Assembly: GCA_049671305.1 (NCBI GenBank)
Contig: JBATUR010000042.1
Span: forward strand, 1-37,233
Direction: 5' to 3'
DNA length: 37,233 nucleotides
Source: CADCTM01 sp049671305
GTDB lineage: Bacteria > Cyanobacteriota > Cyanobacteriia > Cyanobacteriales > Coleofasciculaceae
The notes beneath the pieces are model-generated. The model saw only the letters and a program-made list of their open reading frames with translations, was not told where the DNA came from and did no database searches. A program made the position numbers and the translations under genes. Positions 1 to 8,768 of this stretch are shown here, piece after piece; positions within the stretch are counted from its first letter, which is position 1, and each line of letters starts with the position of its first letter.

Positions 1-315
1 TTTTTCCAGCGCTTCCAGAGATAGGGCAGCCATCTGGGGAAGCAGGCGATCGTCGTCATCAAGATACATGATCCAGCGACCGCTAGCTTCTTTTGTACCT
101 ACATTACGCGCCCCTGCCCCGCCGTGAGATTTTGTCAGGCGGATGACGCGCAACCGGGGGTGATCGGGTAAATTGACTAGATCTGTTGAAGCATCGTCAA
201 CTACAATCACCTCCAGGTCGTTTATGGTTTGTTCCAAAGCGCTATTAACAGCGTGAACAAGTAATTGAGGGCGATTATGGGTTGGGATAATGATACTGAG
301 TAGAGGTTTACTCAT
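1..315 (-). CDS. GT2 glycosyltransferase, N-terminal part (cut by window edge)
   Basis: The 105 codons in the window are the N-terminus of an inverting GT-A glycosyltransferase (family GT2). The protein opens MSKPLLSIIIPTHNRP, the usual first beta strand. It then shows VIVVDDASTD, the nucleotide-binding Asp region, and a metal-binding DDDD run in IMYLDDDDRL near residue 90. Such enzymes move a sugar from a nucleotide-sugar to a growing polysaccharide on the cytoplasmic side of the membrane. The gene starts 54 bases after the stop of the Wzt-like ATPase gene on the same strand, so it belongs to the same polysaccharide cluster. The donor and acceptor sugars cannot be read from this part, and the C-terminus lies outside the window. 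Confidence 0.85.
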   Translation of the reverse strand, partial: MSKPLLSIIIPTHNRPQLLVHAVNSALEQTINDLEVIVVDDASTDLVNLPDHPRLRVIRLTKSHGGAGARNVGTKEASGRWIMYLDDDDRLLPQMAALSLEALEK

Positions 316-369
316 TGTTCTTAGTTATTGATAGGAATTAAGGCGTTGGAAGGGCAAATCAAGCAGAGG

Positions 370-1656
370 TTAAAAAGGCTTATTGATAACTTTCCAAGTA
401 CGAGGTTGATAAAACAAACAACGGCTTATTGTTTTTAGAGATTTCACCGTAAATCTAAACGACTCGACCATATCAAAAAAGCGCACCCCCTCAAAAAGAT
501 ATAACTTGGCGCTGTAAGTACCAGGTACTAAACCGCAGTAAGGCATCTGCATTTGAATCTCAACTTTTCCGGGAAATATTTCTAAATTCTCGTTGTCACT
601 TTCTGAGGTGATATATAAAACGCGATCATTTCCTCCCGATACATAAGAAATCATCACACCCAAACTGGCATTTTTAATGTGCTTAGAGGCTTGGCATTCT
701 ACGCACAAATAAGCTGCTTCACCTGTAATTAGCGTTTCCAAAAGATTACCTTGCTCATCCTTAAAATGAAGAGCAACAATATCCACACCTAAACTTTCAT
801 CTTTAGGTTTTTCTGGTAAAACCATTGCCCCTAAAGCGCTGTCATTTCCACTCAAGCAGAGGTCGTCTTCATATTGACGAATTACGGCATCTGAATTGCC
901 AGATCCAATTAACTGTCCTTTAGCAAGATAAACTGACTTTTCACAAATATTTAATATGTTGTAAGGGTTGTGAGAAACAAGTATGAAAGCTGTGCCATTT
1001 TCACATAATTTTGCCAAGCGATGGTAGCACTTGATCCTAAACTTAAAATCTCCTACAGCCAGCACTTCATCTATTAGCAGGATATCGGGCTCGATGTGAA
1101 CAGCACAAGCAAAACCTAGCCGTGCTGCCATTCCTGAACTGTAAGTTTGCACAGGTGCATCAATGGCATCCCAAATTTCGGCAAAATCGACTACTTCATC
1201 AAATCTATCTTTAATTTCTTTTGTTGGTAAACCCAAAATTGACATATTGGCATAAATATTTTCTCGCCCTGTCAAAATAGGATTAAAACCTGCTCCCAAC
1301 GCAATTAAAGGAGCCACCCTACCCCGAACTTTCACAGAGCCAGTATCCGGCTTAATTAAACCACTAATAATTCGTAGCAGCGTACTTTTTCCAGCACCAT
1401 TTGACCCCACTAAGCCCAGTGCTTCCCCTCGCCGCAGTTGGAAACTGATATCCTGCAACGCCCAAAACTCCTTATTTCGCAGAGTTTCACTTTTTCGGCG
1501 TCCACCTATTAAGTCAGTTGCAATATCTTGAACACCATAAAATAAAGACTGCTTTAAGTCTCGGCAAAATTTCTTAGAAACCCCCTCAACAGAGATAACT
1601 ACCTGATCATCTTTTGGTTGAGTTGCAATTGCTTGATCTGTCATTCCAATTGTCAT
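370..1656 (-). CDS. wzt: Polysaccharide ABC exporter ATPase with C-terminal substrate-binding domain (Wzt-like)
   Basis: This is the ATPase of an ABC-2 exporter that moves an undecaprenyl-linked polysaccharide across the inner membrane. The Walker A motif GSNGAGKST is at residues 84-92, the signature SSGMAARLG is near 173, and Walker B LLIDEVLAVGD is near 193. The GAGFNPILTGRENIY segment and the short DEVLAVGD ending are typical of the Wzt/TagH/RfbE group. Residues from about 270 to 410 form an extra beta-rich domain of the Wzt C-terminal type, which in known Wzt proteins binds the modified end of the glycan. The start at 1656 overlaps the upstream permease stop by four bases (ATGA), which supports it over the ATG four codons downstream. 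At 428 residues the length fits extended Wzt proteins. Confidence 0.9.
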   Translation of the reverse strand: MTIGMTDQAIATQPKDDQVVISVEGVSKKFCRDLKQSLFYGVQDIATDLIGGRRKSETLRNKEFWALQDISFQLRRGEALGLVGSNGAGKSTLLRIISGLIKPDTGSVKVRGRVAPLIALGAGFNPILTGRENIYANMSILGLPTKEIKDRFDEVVDFAEIWDAIDAPVQTYSSGMAARLGFACAVHIEPDILLIDEVLAVGDFKFRIKCYHRLAKLCENGTAFILVSHNPYNILNICEKSVYLAKGQLIGSGNSDAVIRQYEDDLCLSGNDSALGAMVLPEKPKDESLGVDIVALHFKDEQGNLLETLITGEAAYLCVECQASKHIKNASLGVMISYVSGGNDRVLYITSESDNENLEIFPGKVEIQMQMPYCGLVPGTYSAKLYLFEGVRFFDMVESFRFTVKSLKTISRCLFYQPRTWKVINKPF

Positions 1657-2498
1657 GAACTTACTCTCTCAATCACGTAAGGCATCGCTAGACGAAATGC
1701 CACCCATGTAAACAGTAAACCAATTAAAGTAATGACACTAACAATCCAAAATCCATAAGCTTGGGAAATAACTCCTGTTGTCGCCAACTCCCGCGCTGTT
1801 ACTAACAACGGAGTAACGGGATTAAGTTTCACTAAAGCTCCAAATGTTCCTCGGCTGGGAACAGGATAAACTACTGGAGTTAGGAAAAGCCAAAAGCTAG
1901 TTATCATTGTTAAACTTTTTGAGACATCCTGATATAAAACCCCTAAAGGAGACAAGAAAGTGCCGATTAATGTCCCCAACAAAACTAAATGAATCAGTGC
2001 CACGGGCGCGAGAATTACTGTCCAAGTTACAGGTATTCGATACCAGAGAAATAACGCTACAATTAAAATTAGCTTGATCGCAAAGCTGAAGAAAACTTCA
2101 CCTACTTTTGCCAAGATAATTGCTTCTCGTGGAAAGTTAACTCTGGCAAGCATTGGCTTCGCCTGGGTTACTGCTTGCACAGGACCATTAACCGCGTCTA
2201 CAAACGTTTGCCATAGCGCTGTACTGAACATTACATAAGCTGGATAGGGCAAATCTGTAACACCAGGTTTAAGAATATTGGCATCTTTGGCAAGTGTAAA
2301 TCCTACTGCCATGATAATTGGTGGTAAGAATGCCCAAATAAAACCGAGAAATGTTTGACGGTACTGGGCACTAATATCTCGTATCATCAGCCGCCAAGCT
2401 AGTTCACGAGAAGCTAACAAGTCTCGCCACATTAGTTTGAATAGTTGAGCAGGATGCCTGAGCATACTCTCAGGTGTGTAAATTACTTCTGGCGGCAT
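1653..2498 (-). CDS. wzm: Polysaccharide ABC exporter permease (Wzm/ABC-2 type)
   Basis: This is the membrane half of the Wzm/Wzt exporter. The 281-residue protein has about six hydrophobic segments, near residues 50-70, 85-103, 132-153, 160-186, 196-213 and 247-269. Before the first comes an amphipathic N-terminal stretch containing RDISAQYRQTFLGFIWAF, the conserved entry motif of ABC-2 permeases of the TagG/Wzm/KpsM group. The gene overlaps the ATPase gene by four bases, so the two are translationally coupled and most likely make one transporter. The start ATG at 2498 has no strong Shine-Dalgarno, but the length matches the family. The transported glycan is probably the product of the surrounding glycosyltransferases (inference). 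Confidence 0.9.
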   Translation of the reverse strand: MPPEVIYTPESMLRHPAQLFKLMWRDLLASRELAWRLMIRDISAQYRQTFLGFIWAFLPPIIMAVGFTLAKDANILKPGVTDLPYPAYVMFSTALWQTFVDAVNGPVQAVTQAKPMLARVNFPREAIILAKVGEVFFSFAIKLILIVALFLWYRIPVTWTVILAPVALIHLVLLGTLIGTFLSPLGVLYQDVSKSLTMITSFWLFLTPVVYPVPSRGTFGALVKLNPVTPLLVTARELATTGVISQAYGFWIVSVITLIGLLFTWVAFRLAMPYVIERVSS

Positions 2499-2535
2499 AT
2501 TAATAAGAGAAAATAAGGAGCGGGAAAAGAGATTT

Positions 2536-3618
2536 TTATGATTTTGTTGTGCTGGCTACTGGTTCCAAATTATTGCTTTTAACTTCTTGATCATGCTGTA
2601 GTGGCGGTGTTAAATCTTGTTGCATTCGCTCAGATTGTTGTTTGGCATAACGGTTAGTTAGATAATGATTTAGCATCTTATCCAGAGGAATTAAAATGAA
2701 ATCAAATAAGCGGTTACTAAGTCCGAAGGTAAGACGACGGTTTAGAGGGTTGATTATTGATACTTTTCGCCTCCATCCTACTTTTTTATACTTGTTTTGA
2801 AAGTAGCCGTCTTCTGCTAACTGCCATTTGTCGCGCAGGCGGTGTAAGCTGGCAAGTTGCCACGCATCACTCCAACGCAGCATATAATAATGTAGGTCTG
2901 TCCATTCCAGGGGTGGTCCTGGGACATAAGTCACAATACAAGCTGGCTCAAAGTAGACAGTGCCGCCAGTTTGTATGACAGTCATACAGAAATCGAGATG
3001 TTCTTTGGTGTTGAGCAATGCTTCATCAAGTAAACCAACTTGCTTAAATATCTCGGTACGAACTAGCACGCAATGAAACTCAGCTAACTCGGTTTCTTGG
3101 CGTTGAAGCTGGTCGCGCAGAGTGTCTACTTGTTTACCTTGCTTGTACATTTTCTCACGCAAGCGCCGCCTGGGGCTATCGCCTGTATTCTCAGTCCAAA
3201 CATGGTTTTGTCCGCCAGCACAATGAACAGTTTCGTGCAATGGCTGATCTTGACAAACCAGCGGACCAACAATTGTGGCATTTGTTTCTTGAGCACACTG
3301 AACCAAGTGGTTCAACCAACCAGGTGATACACTTACATCGTTATCCATGAAGACAACGTATTTAGTATCAACCTGAGCCAAACCGATGTTTCTGGCGTGG
3401 TTAGGAGAGAGGTAATAATCTGTCCGAATTATTTCAAAACCTTTGCTTTTTGCTTGTTCTTCAAGATATTGCTGGACTTTTTTGGGTGAATTACCATCTA
3501 CATAAACTAATTTGAAGGGAAAATCTGTATTTTCATAGATGCTTTCTAAAGAATCACGAGTGTAGCTAAAGCGCTCGCGGGGGACAACAACAATTGTGAC
3601 TTGTGGTTCTGTCTGCAT
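2536..3618 (-). CDS. GT2-type glycosyltransferase
   Basis: Glycosyltransferase of the GT-A fold, family GT2. It shows the first strand VTIVVVPRERF, then the acidic DGNSPKK region, then VFMDNDVSVSPGWL with the metal-binding DND and a typical following Pro-Gly-Trp. A later ED-like region (NTKEHLDFCMTV) precedes a basic C-terminal part. No membrane segment is evident, so it is probably a soluble or peripheral enzyme. The longest frame opens on TTG at 3642. I prefer the ATG at 3618 (protein opening MQTEPQVTIVVV) because GAGG lies about ten bases before it. That gives 360 residues. It lies between the exporter and a GT4 gene in the polysaccharide operon. Sugar specificity is unknown. Confidence 0.8.
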   Translation of the reverse strand: MQTEPQVTIVVVPRERFSYTRDSLESIYENTDFPFKLVYVDGNSPKKVQQYLEEQAKSKGFEIIRTDYYLSPNHARNIGLAQVDTKYVVFMDNDVSVSPGWLNHLVQCAQETNATIVGPLVCQDQPLHETVHCAGGQNHVWTENTGDSPRRRLREKMYKQGKQVDTLRDQLQRQETELAEFHCVLVRTEIFKQVGLLDEALLNTKEHLDFCMTVIQTGGTVYFEPACIVTYVPGPPLEWTDLHYYMLRWSDAWQLASLHRLRDKWQLAEDGYFQNKYKKVGWRRKVSIINPLNRRLTFGLSNRLFDFILIPLDKMLNHYLTNRYAKQQSERMQQDLTPPLQHDQEVKSNNLEPVASTTKS

Positions 3619-3651
3619 ATCTAAATCCTCAGTCAAGAACAATATTTGAAA

Positions 3652-4923
3652 TTAATACACGGCAGCATTTGAGAGCTGTGGTTGTGGTTGATATCTGTCT
3701 TCATTGAGTACTTGATTGTAAATTTCAACCAAGCGGTCATTAAGTTTATGTAGGTCATAATGTTTTTTTACATAGTCACAACTGGCTTGACCTATTTGAT
3801 GCCATATTTCTGAATGTTCGAGCAAATAAGTGATTTTTTCGGCTAGGGCATCTGCATCTCGCTCTGGGACTAAAAAACCAGAAACTCCATCTTCAACTAG
3901 TTCTGGAATGCCACCATGATAGGTACTGATAACGGGTAAACCCATCGCCATTGCTTCTTTTAATACGTTAATTGGTGCATCTTGATCGCCGTCAGCAGCG
4001 GTGACGCTAGGAGCGATAAAAATATGGGTATTATCGAGAATTTGAATAATTTCTTGTTCATTTTTCCAACCTACTAAATTGATGATGTGACTAACACCAA
4101 GCTCGTGAATAAGTCGCTGGAAATCTGCTTTTAATGGACCATTGCCAATAATGTTATATTCCAGATTAGGAAAAGCTTTTGCTAGTTTGGCAACAGCGCG
4201 AATACTGTACTCAATTCCCTTTTTCTCGACTAAACGACCTGTGGTAGCAATCCTGATACCATCGCTAGAAAATTGGCGGGGAGTGAAGGTAAATTTGTGG
4301 CAGTCGAGTCCCGAACGAAGCACGACAATTTTATTTTCATCACAGCCAAGTTCTATAACTCTGCGTCTAAAAAAATCGCAGTTGGAGAGGAAAAAATCTC
4401 CAGTTTTAAACAGTTGGTCGTAAAGGCGATCGCCTTTTTCCAGCACAAATTTACTAATATCGTAACCGCGAAATGTGGTCACGAGCTTTGCTGCGGGTGC
4501 GTTAATTGCCCTAAATGCCATCCCTCTAAAACTTTGCGTACCAAATTGACAGTGGATGATATCGTAGGACTTTTTAAAGTTGGGAATGACTGTATATAGT
4601 AACCACAGGGAAATTGCTGGTTTTCCGTACTTAAAAACATTAAGCGATCGCGTCACACTTGCTGGATCTTTAAAGAAGTTCAAAAACAACAAGCGGATGC
4701 CTTTAATCAAGCGCCAAAAAAGATTGGACGGGATTTTTTCTAAATAGTAAGTCTTTTCCAGCAATTGATACTTTATGACATCAGGATGCACTTTATCTGT
4801 ATCGCCTTTGGCATCAGCATAAATATCAACCTCATGTCCGCGTGCGATCGCTCCCACAGCTTGGTTGATAATAAAAGTCTCTGATAAAACCGGAAAAGTC
4901 CCTACAATAAAAGCAATTTTCAT
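3652..4923 (-). CDS. GT4 glycosyltransferase (WcaL-like)
   Basis: Retaining glycosyltransferase of the GT-B fold, family GT4. The N-terminal domain starts MKIAFIVGTFPVLSETFI, the opening seen in WcaL/AmsK-type colanic-acid and amylovoran enzymes. The C-terminal nucleotide-sugar domain shows GRLVEKKGIEYSI near residue 232, LVGWKNEQEII, and the donor-site stretch NVLKEAMAMGLPVIS followed by HGGIPELVEDG. The preceding acidic DGDQDAP matches this subgroup. The 423-residue length is normal. The ATG at 4923 has a clear Shine-Dalgarno (AGGAG, eight bases upstream), and the gene sits 13 bases after the upstream GT2 stop. It most likely adds one sugar of the repeat unit made by this cluster; which sugar cannot be told. 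Confidence 0.88.
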   Translation of the reverse strand: MKIAFIVGTFPVLSETFIINQAVGAIARGHEVDIYADAKGDTDKVHPDVIKYQLLEKTYYLEKIPSNLFWRLIKGIRLLFLNFFKDPASVTRSLNVFKYGKPAISLWLLYTVIPNFKKSYDIIHCQFGTQSFRGMAFRAINAPAAKLVTTFRGYDISKFVLEKGDRLYDQLFKTGDFFLSNCDFFRRRVIELGCDENKIVVLRSGLDCHKFTFTPRQFSSDGIRIATTGRLVEKKGIEYSIRAVAKLAKAFPNLEYNIIGNGPLKADFQRLIHELGVSHIINLVGWKNEQEIIQILDNTHIFIAPSVTAADGDQDAPINVLKEAMAMGLPVISTYHGGIPELVEDGVSGFLVPERDADALAEKITYLLEHSEIWHQIGQASCDYVKKHYDLHKLNDRLVEIYNQVLNEDRYQPQPQLSNAAVY

Positions 4924-4936
4924 CTCATTTTCTCCT

Positions 4937-5860
4937 TTATTCTCTAGCAGAAACTCTTCCGGCTTTTAATCTTAGCTTTTCCCAAGCTGTAACATACCTC
5001 ACAAAAAACATGACCAAAGAAACTTTTATTTTCTGCTCATTTTTGGGCAGCCGAGCATCGAAAAAAGTATTGAAAACAAACATCAAAGGAGGAACAAAGT
5101 CAAACATTAATCCCTTAAAAAATATGAGATTCTGCTTGATGAAAGAGGCATTTTTCGGGGTTTGTAAGTCATAACTTCCCCCAGCTAAACGAATTGTTCT
5201 TTTATACAACTGCTCAAAAGATTGCCTCGCTGGATGATAGACACAAACTTCTTCTGCATAAACCTGCTGATAACCTTGTGCAAAGACTCGCCGTCCCCAA
5301 TCAACATCGCCATTTGATTTAAGATTGGCATTGAAGCATCCGACTTGCTCAATAACCTTCCTAAAAGTAAATAGATTTGCTGTTGCTCCATAGTGATGTT
5401 TTTCAAGGAGCTTTTTTTGAGGAAAAGCGGTAATGCTTTCATACAGTTCTACAGGTGTTGCTTGCTGGGGTTCTTTGAAGAAAATTTCGACTTTTCCGGC
5501 AACTAAACCACAGTTATCAACTTGCAACAAATTCTTTACTCCCTTCTCCAACCAATCACTCACAGGAAGGCAATCTGCATCAGTAAAAGCAATAATTTCT
5601 CCTTTAGCTAAAGAGATGCCTTGGTTGCGAGCTGCATAGGAACCGGGAGTACTTTCATAAGTTGCTTTTGCTTGTCCAAATTCAGCAACTACAACTTCAA
5701 TCTCTTGACTTGGATCAGAATCGTTATCGACAACAATTACCTCATAGAGACTTTTGAGATAAGTCTGATTTTCCAAAGCTGCTAAACAAAGTTTTAAGCG
5801 TGTAGCATCATTGAAAACTGGGATAATTACGGAAACAAACGAACCAGATAGGTGAGCCAT
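4937..5860 (-). CDS. GT2 glycosyltransferase
   Basis: Family GT2 glycosyltransferase. It shows SVIIPVFNDATRLKLCL at the N-terminus, VIVVDNDSDPSQ as the nucleotide-binding acidic region, and IIAFTDADCLPVSDW with the DAD metal site, which is typical of enzymes annotated as rhamnosyl- or similar transferases. NGDVDWGRRVFAQGY supplies the later catalytic acidic region. The C-terminus has a weak hydrophobic stretch near FDFVPPLMFVFNTFF that may touch the membrane. The frame opens on TTG at 5872, but the ATG at 5860 (MAHLSGSFVSV) is more likely; an AAGGA lies about 13 bases before it. It is 13 bases upstream of the GT4 gene in the same operon. Substrate unknown. Confidence 0.85.
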   Translation of the reverse strand: MAHLSGSFVSVIIPVFNDATRLKLCLAALENQTYLKSLYEVIVVDNDSDPSQEIEVVVAEFGQAKATYESTPGSYAARNQGISLAKGEIIAFTDADCLPVSDWLEKGVKNLLQVDNCGLVAGKVEIFFKEPQQATPVELYESITAFPQKKLLEKHHYGATANLFTFRKVIEQVGCFNANLKSNGDVDWGRRVFAQGYQQVYAEEVCVYHPARQSFEQLYKRTIRLAGGSYDLQTPKNASFIKQNLIFFKGLMFDFVPPLMFVFNTFFDARLPKNEQKIKVSLVMFFVRYVTAWEKLRLKAGRVSARE

Positions 5861-5887
5861 CAGTCTGTTCAAATCCTTGTTTGATCA

Positions 5888-7384
5888 TTAGCTCTTTGAG
5901 TCTGTTGTTGTTAATTCAACTGGACTTAAGTTGGGATCAGTTTTTAAAGCATTTTGGGGCCACTCTTCTTTGGTAAATTCCTCATGATAAGAGCGTTCAA
6001 CATTGACATTCCACAGGTCATGTTTTTCTCCTAAAATATTTTTTACAGCGAGAATTCCTGTCAACATGGAATGGTCTTGATTGTTATATCGGTGCATTCC
6101 GTTGCGCCCAACAGTTTGCAAATTCTCAAATGTTTCTAGATAGTCTTGCAAAACTTGCAGATGTTGGCGATATTCACCGTCATACACGGGATAAGCTTTG
6201 TGTTGACGAATCACAACTCCATCTTCCACATCACCTGGTTTAACTCCTAAACCCAACTCTACTACTTCGCGACTAGCTAAATCGATCAGTTCGGTATCAG
6301 ACATTTCCCAAATATCATCGCCCTCGCTACAAAAGTATTCCATTCCCAAGCAAGATTTGGTTGGATCAGGAACCATTGCCGGACTCCAATTCCCGAAGTT
6401 TTGAATGCGTCCAACTTTGAATTCTGGACTATGAATATAAATCCAGTTGTCGGGAAACAAATTTGGCTCATTAATAATCAACGAGACAATCAGAAAATCT
6501 CGGTATTTTAAACCCCGTGCTGCTTCTAAAACATAATCTGGCGGTGGGGGATTGAGTCGATTAATTAGTGCCGTTACAGGCATTGTGGAGATAAATTGAT
6601 CGCTGGAAAGTTGAATTGTTTGATCACCTTGTCGAGCTGTAATACTCTTAATTTTAGTTCCTTCTCGTTCAACACTAATTACCTTAGTATTCATTTGCAC
6701 TGGAGCGTCTTGGCTTTCTAGAATCTCTTGACAACGCTCCCACATCATTCCTGGTCCTAAAATTGGGTAGTCAAATTCTTTGATTAAACTTTTGGCATTT
6801 TGGCTGCCAAACACAGCATTAATTACGGCTCTTTTGAGAGACATTCCTTGAATGCGCTGTGCTGCCCAATCTGCACGAATTTTATCGCAAGGAATTCCCC
6901 ATACTTTCTCGGTGTAGGTTTTGAAAAACATCCTATAAAGACGAGATCCAAAGCGATCAGTCACCCATTCTTCAAAATTATCTGGCTCAATCTTCCCTTT
7001 CAACCTGGCTCTGAGTTTGGCTTTGAGGTAGCTCACTAAAATGAAAAAACTTGGAAAGATACCCAGATTTGATAATGTGTTGAACAAAGAAAGGGGATAG
7101 TTGAAAAACTTACCTTGATAGTAGATACGCGACAAACGCGGGACTTTAATAAAGTCATCTTTCAGAATTTCATACCAGACATCTTGAACTTTCTTAACTT
7201 TGGTGAAAAATCGATGACCACCAATGTCGAAACGATAGCCTTTGTACGTCTCTGTACGGGAAATTCCGCCAACTTTGTCTGATGCTTCCAAAACAATAGG
7301 TTTGATACCTTTCTTGACTAGTTCATAGCTAGCAGTAAGACCCGCAGGTCCGGCACCAATAATGACAACGGGATAAGATTTCAT
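5888..7384 (-). CDS. FAD/NAD(P)-dependent oxidoreductase, UDP-galactopyranose-mutase-like
   Basis: Flavoprotein with a Rossmann dinucleotide-binding motif at the very N-terminus (VVIIGAGPAGLTASYELV), an acidic ribose-binding VLEASDKVGG, and the following RTETYKGYRFDIGGHRFFT, which is the substrate-entry signature of the amine-oxidase/UDP-galactopyranose-mutase superfamily. VWGIPCDKIRADWAAQRI and a C-terminal FAD contact (LQTVGRNGMHRYNNQDHSM) complete the fold, for 498 residues. The reading frame continues upstream on TTG to 7492, but that would overlap the GT2 gene ending at 7425; the start MKSYPVVIIGAG at 7384 fits the family. Homologues in polysaccharide clusters are poorly characterised. 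A redox-dependent sugar rearrangement is possible but not shown. Confidence 0.8.
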   Translation of the reverse strand: MKSYPVVIIGAGPAGLTASYELVKKGIKPIVLEASDKVGGISRTETYKGYRFDIGGHRFFTKVKKVQDVWYEILKDDFIKVPRLSRIYYQGKFFNYPLSLFNTLSNLGIFPSFFILVSYLKAKLRARLKGKIEPDNFEEWVTDRFGSRLYRMFFKTYTEKVWGIPCDKIRADWAAQRIQGMSLKRAVINAVFGSQNAKSLIKEFDYPILGPGMMWERCQEILESQDAPVQMNTKVISVEREGTKIKSITARQGDQTIQLSSDQFISTMPVTALINRLNPPPPDYVLEAARGLKYRDFLIVSLIINEPNLFPDNWIYIHSPEFKVGRIQNFGNWSPAMVPDPTKSCLGMEYFCSEGDDIWEMSDTELIDLASREVVELGLGVKPGDVEDGVVIRQHKAYPVYDGEYRQHLQVLQDYLETFENLQTVGRNGMHRYNNQDHSMLTGILAVKNILGEKHDLWNVNVERSYHEEFTKEEWPQNALKTDPNLSPVELTTTDSKS

Positions 7385-7424
7385 AGGTGAAGCTCTGATG
7401 ATTTTTGGATTGAAACTACTGAAA

Positions 7425-8447
7425 TTAAGCGGCTGACAAATCGGTTTTTGGGGAGAACAACTTGCGGTAGTTGTAGCGAATTGTACCGACAATAAATGTC
7501 AGACCACTGTAGAAAAAGTAAAGCCAGTGCCAAGGAATTACACGAACCGTAAACCAAACACCACGCTTTTGCAAAAAGAAGCGATAAACTGAGGCATTAA
7601 TTACTAAAAGTAATAAGCTCAATACGCCAGCTAATACCAAAAATCCTGATGACCAAAAAGCGGCAACTAATGTGCCTAAAAGTCCAAAAGTTAACAACAC
7701 GCTGAGGCGACTGGAGAGCTTAAGATTTAAGTCATTAACGAATTGACGATCGCGTAAAATTAGTTCTGTCCAAGGAAGAGCACGGTAAAAAATTTCGGCT
7801 CTTAATAAGGAAATTGGTTGCCAATTTTTTAAATGTTTGACCTGCAATTCCTTACACAGCCGAATTCTGTACCCAGCTTTTTTTAATCGATAACCTAACT
7901 CAATATCTTCAACGCAGGGACGGCGATAACTTTCGTCAAAACCTCCCAATTCAAGGAATATTTCCCGCCGAATTGCTCCGCAAGCTCCCCAAAATGTTGA
8001 GGCTTCCTCACTAGCTGTTTGATGTGTGTAGTGGTGAAATAAGTTTTTGTACTGCGACAAAAAGTTACTTGCTCCCGGCGCATCGTCATAGGAACCAATC
8101 AAGGCGGCTAATTCGGGTTGATCTGAAAATGCTGCTGCCACTTGACTTATGGCATCTGTACAAATAGCAACATCAGCATCTACAAAAAACAAAATGTCAC
8201 CTTGAGCAACACTTGCCCCTAAATTCCGCGCTTTTGCAGGACCACCTGATGTTGGTATTCTCAGTACTTTTGCGCCAAATTCTTCAGCTATTTTCCAAGA
8301 GCCATCTGAATCTCCATCAGCTACAACGATGATTTCATGAGCAGCAGGTACAGCTTGAGCCAAACTTGACAAGCAACGAACAAAACTATCACCGCCATTA
8401 TGTACTGGAATGAGCACCGAAATTTTTAACTGGGTAGAAAAAGTCAT
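7425..8447 (-). CDS. Membrane-anchored GT2 glycosyltransferase
   Basis: First gene of the polysaccharide operon. The N-terminal GT2 domain shows ISVLIPVHNGGDSF, then EIIVVADGDSDGS, then DILFFVDADVAI with the DAD metal site. FWGACGAIRREIFLELGGFDE and VEDIELGYRL are the acceptor loop and catalytic-base region. From about residue 235 the protein has three hydrophobic segments (near LSVLLTFGLLGTLVAAF, LVLAGVLSLLLLVINA and WLYFFYSGLTFIVG), so it is anchored in the membrane. The long frame opens on TTG at 8480; ATG at 8447 (MTFSTQLKISV) is chosen, giving 340 residues. It may be the priming or early transferase since it is membrane-bound and promoter-proximal (inference). Confidence 0.82.
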   Translation of the reverse strand: MTFSTQLKISVLIPVHNGGDSFVRCLSSLAQAVPAAHEIIVVADGDSDGSWKIAEEFGAKVLRIPTSGGPAKARNLGASVAQGDILFFVDADVAICTDAISQVAAAFSDQPELAALIGSYDDAPGASNFLSQYKNLFHHYTHQTASEEASTFWGACGAIRREIFLELGGFDESYRRPCVEDIELGYRLKKAGYRIRLCKELQVKHLKNWQPISLLRAEIFYRALPWTELILRDRQFVNDLNLKLSSRLSVLLTFGLLGTLVAAFWSSGFLVLAGVLSLLLLVINASVYRFFLQKRGVWFTVRVIPWHWLYFFYSGLTFIVGTIRYNYRKLFSPKTDLSAA

Positions 8448-8768
8448 AGTTTGTTTATGGACTTGTTTGCTAACAGTCAAGTTGAATCTTTAAAGCAGGT
8501 TTTCAGTTTTTACTTCAGCGAGGATTGCTTTTTTTAATACTAGCCTAGCTAACAATATTGTCCATAAAGTTTGCATGAAGTATTTTAAAAAAGCTGAAAA
8601 ATAGAACTTCTTTCTTAACAAATTCTGCTTAGATCAACTAATCAGAAATATGTTAACTTTTCCTTAACTAGCGGGAAGCAGACGCCTTACAATCCTAGCG
8701 ATATTTAATTAAAAAAAATCTACCCAAGGGCAGATATAAGATTTTATTATTACAATGTTTAGAAAAAT
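8448..8768. other. Intergenic region: kinase terminator and presumed promoter of the polysaccharide operon
   Basis: This 321-base AT-rich gap separates two minus-strand genes. Besides the terminator at 8711-8735 it must hold the promoter of the polysaccharide operon, because the terminator would block read-through from the kinase gene. I could not pick a convincing -10/-35 pair, and no open frame of interest was seen. Confidence 0.5.
8711..8735 (-). terminator. Rho-independent terminator of the kinase-like gene
   Basis: Read on the minus strand, ATCTGCCC and GGGTAGAT form a compact hairpin (one G-T pair) followed at once by a run of eight T. It lies 33 bases after the stop of the kinase gene, so it should end that transcript before the polysaccharide operon. 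Confidence 0.65.

Noticed and set aside
7385..7492. Longer N-terminus for the FAD oxidoreductase
   Set aside because: The extension opens on TTG, overlaps the upstream GT2 gene by 68 bases, and does not resemble a family N-terminus. ATG at 7384 puts the Rossmann motif at the usual place.
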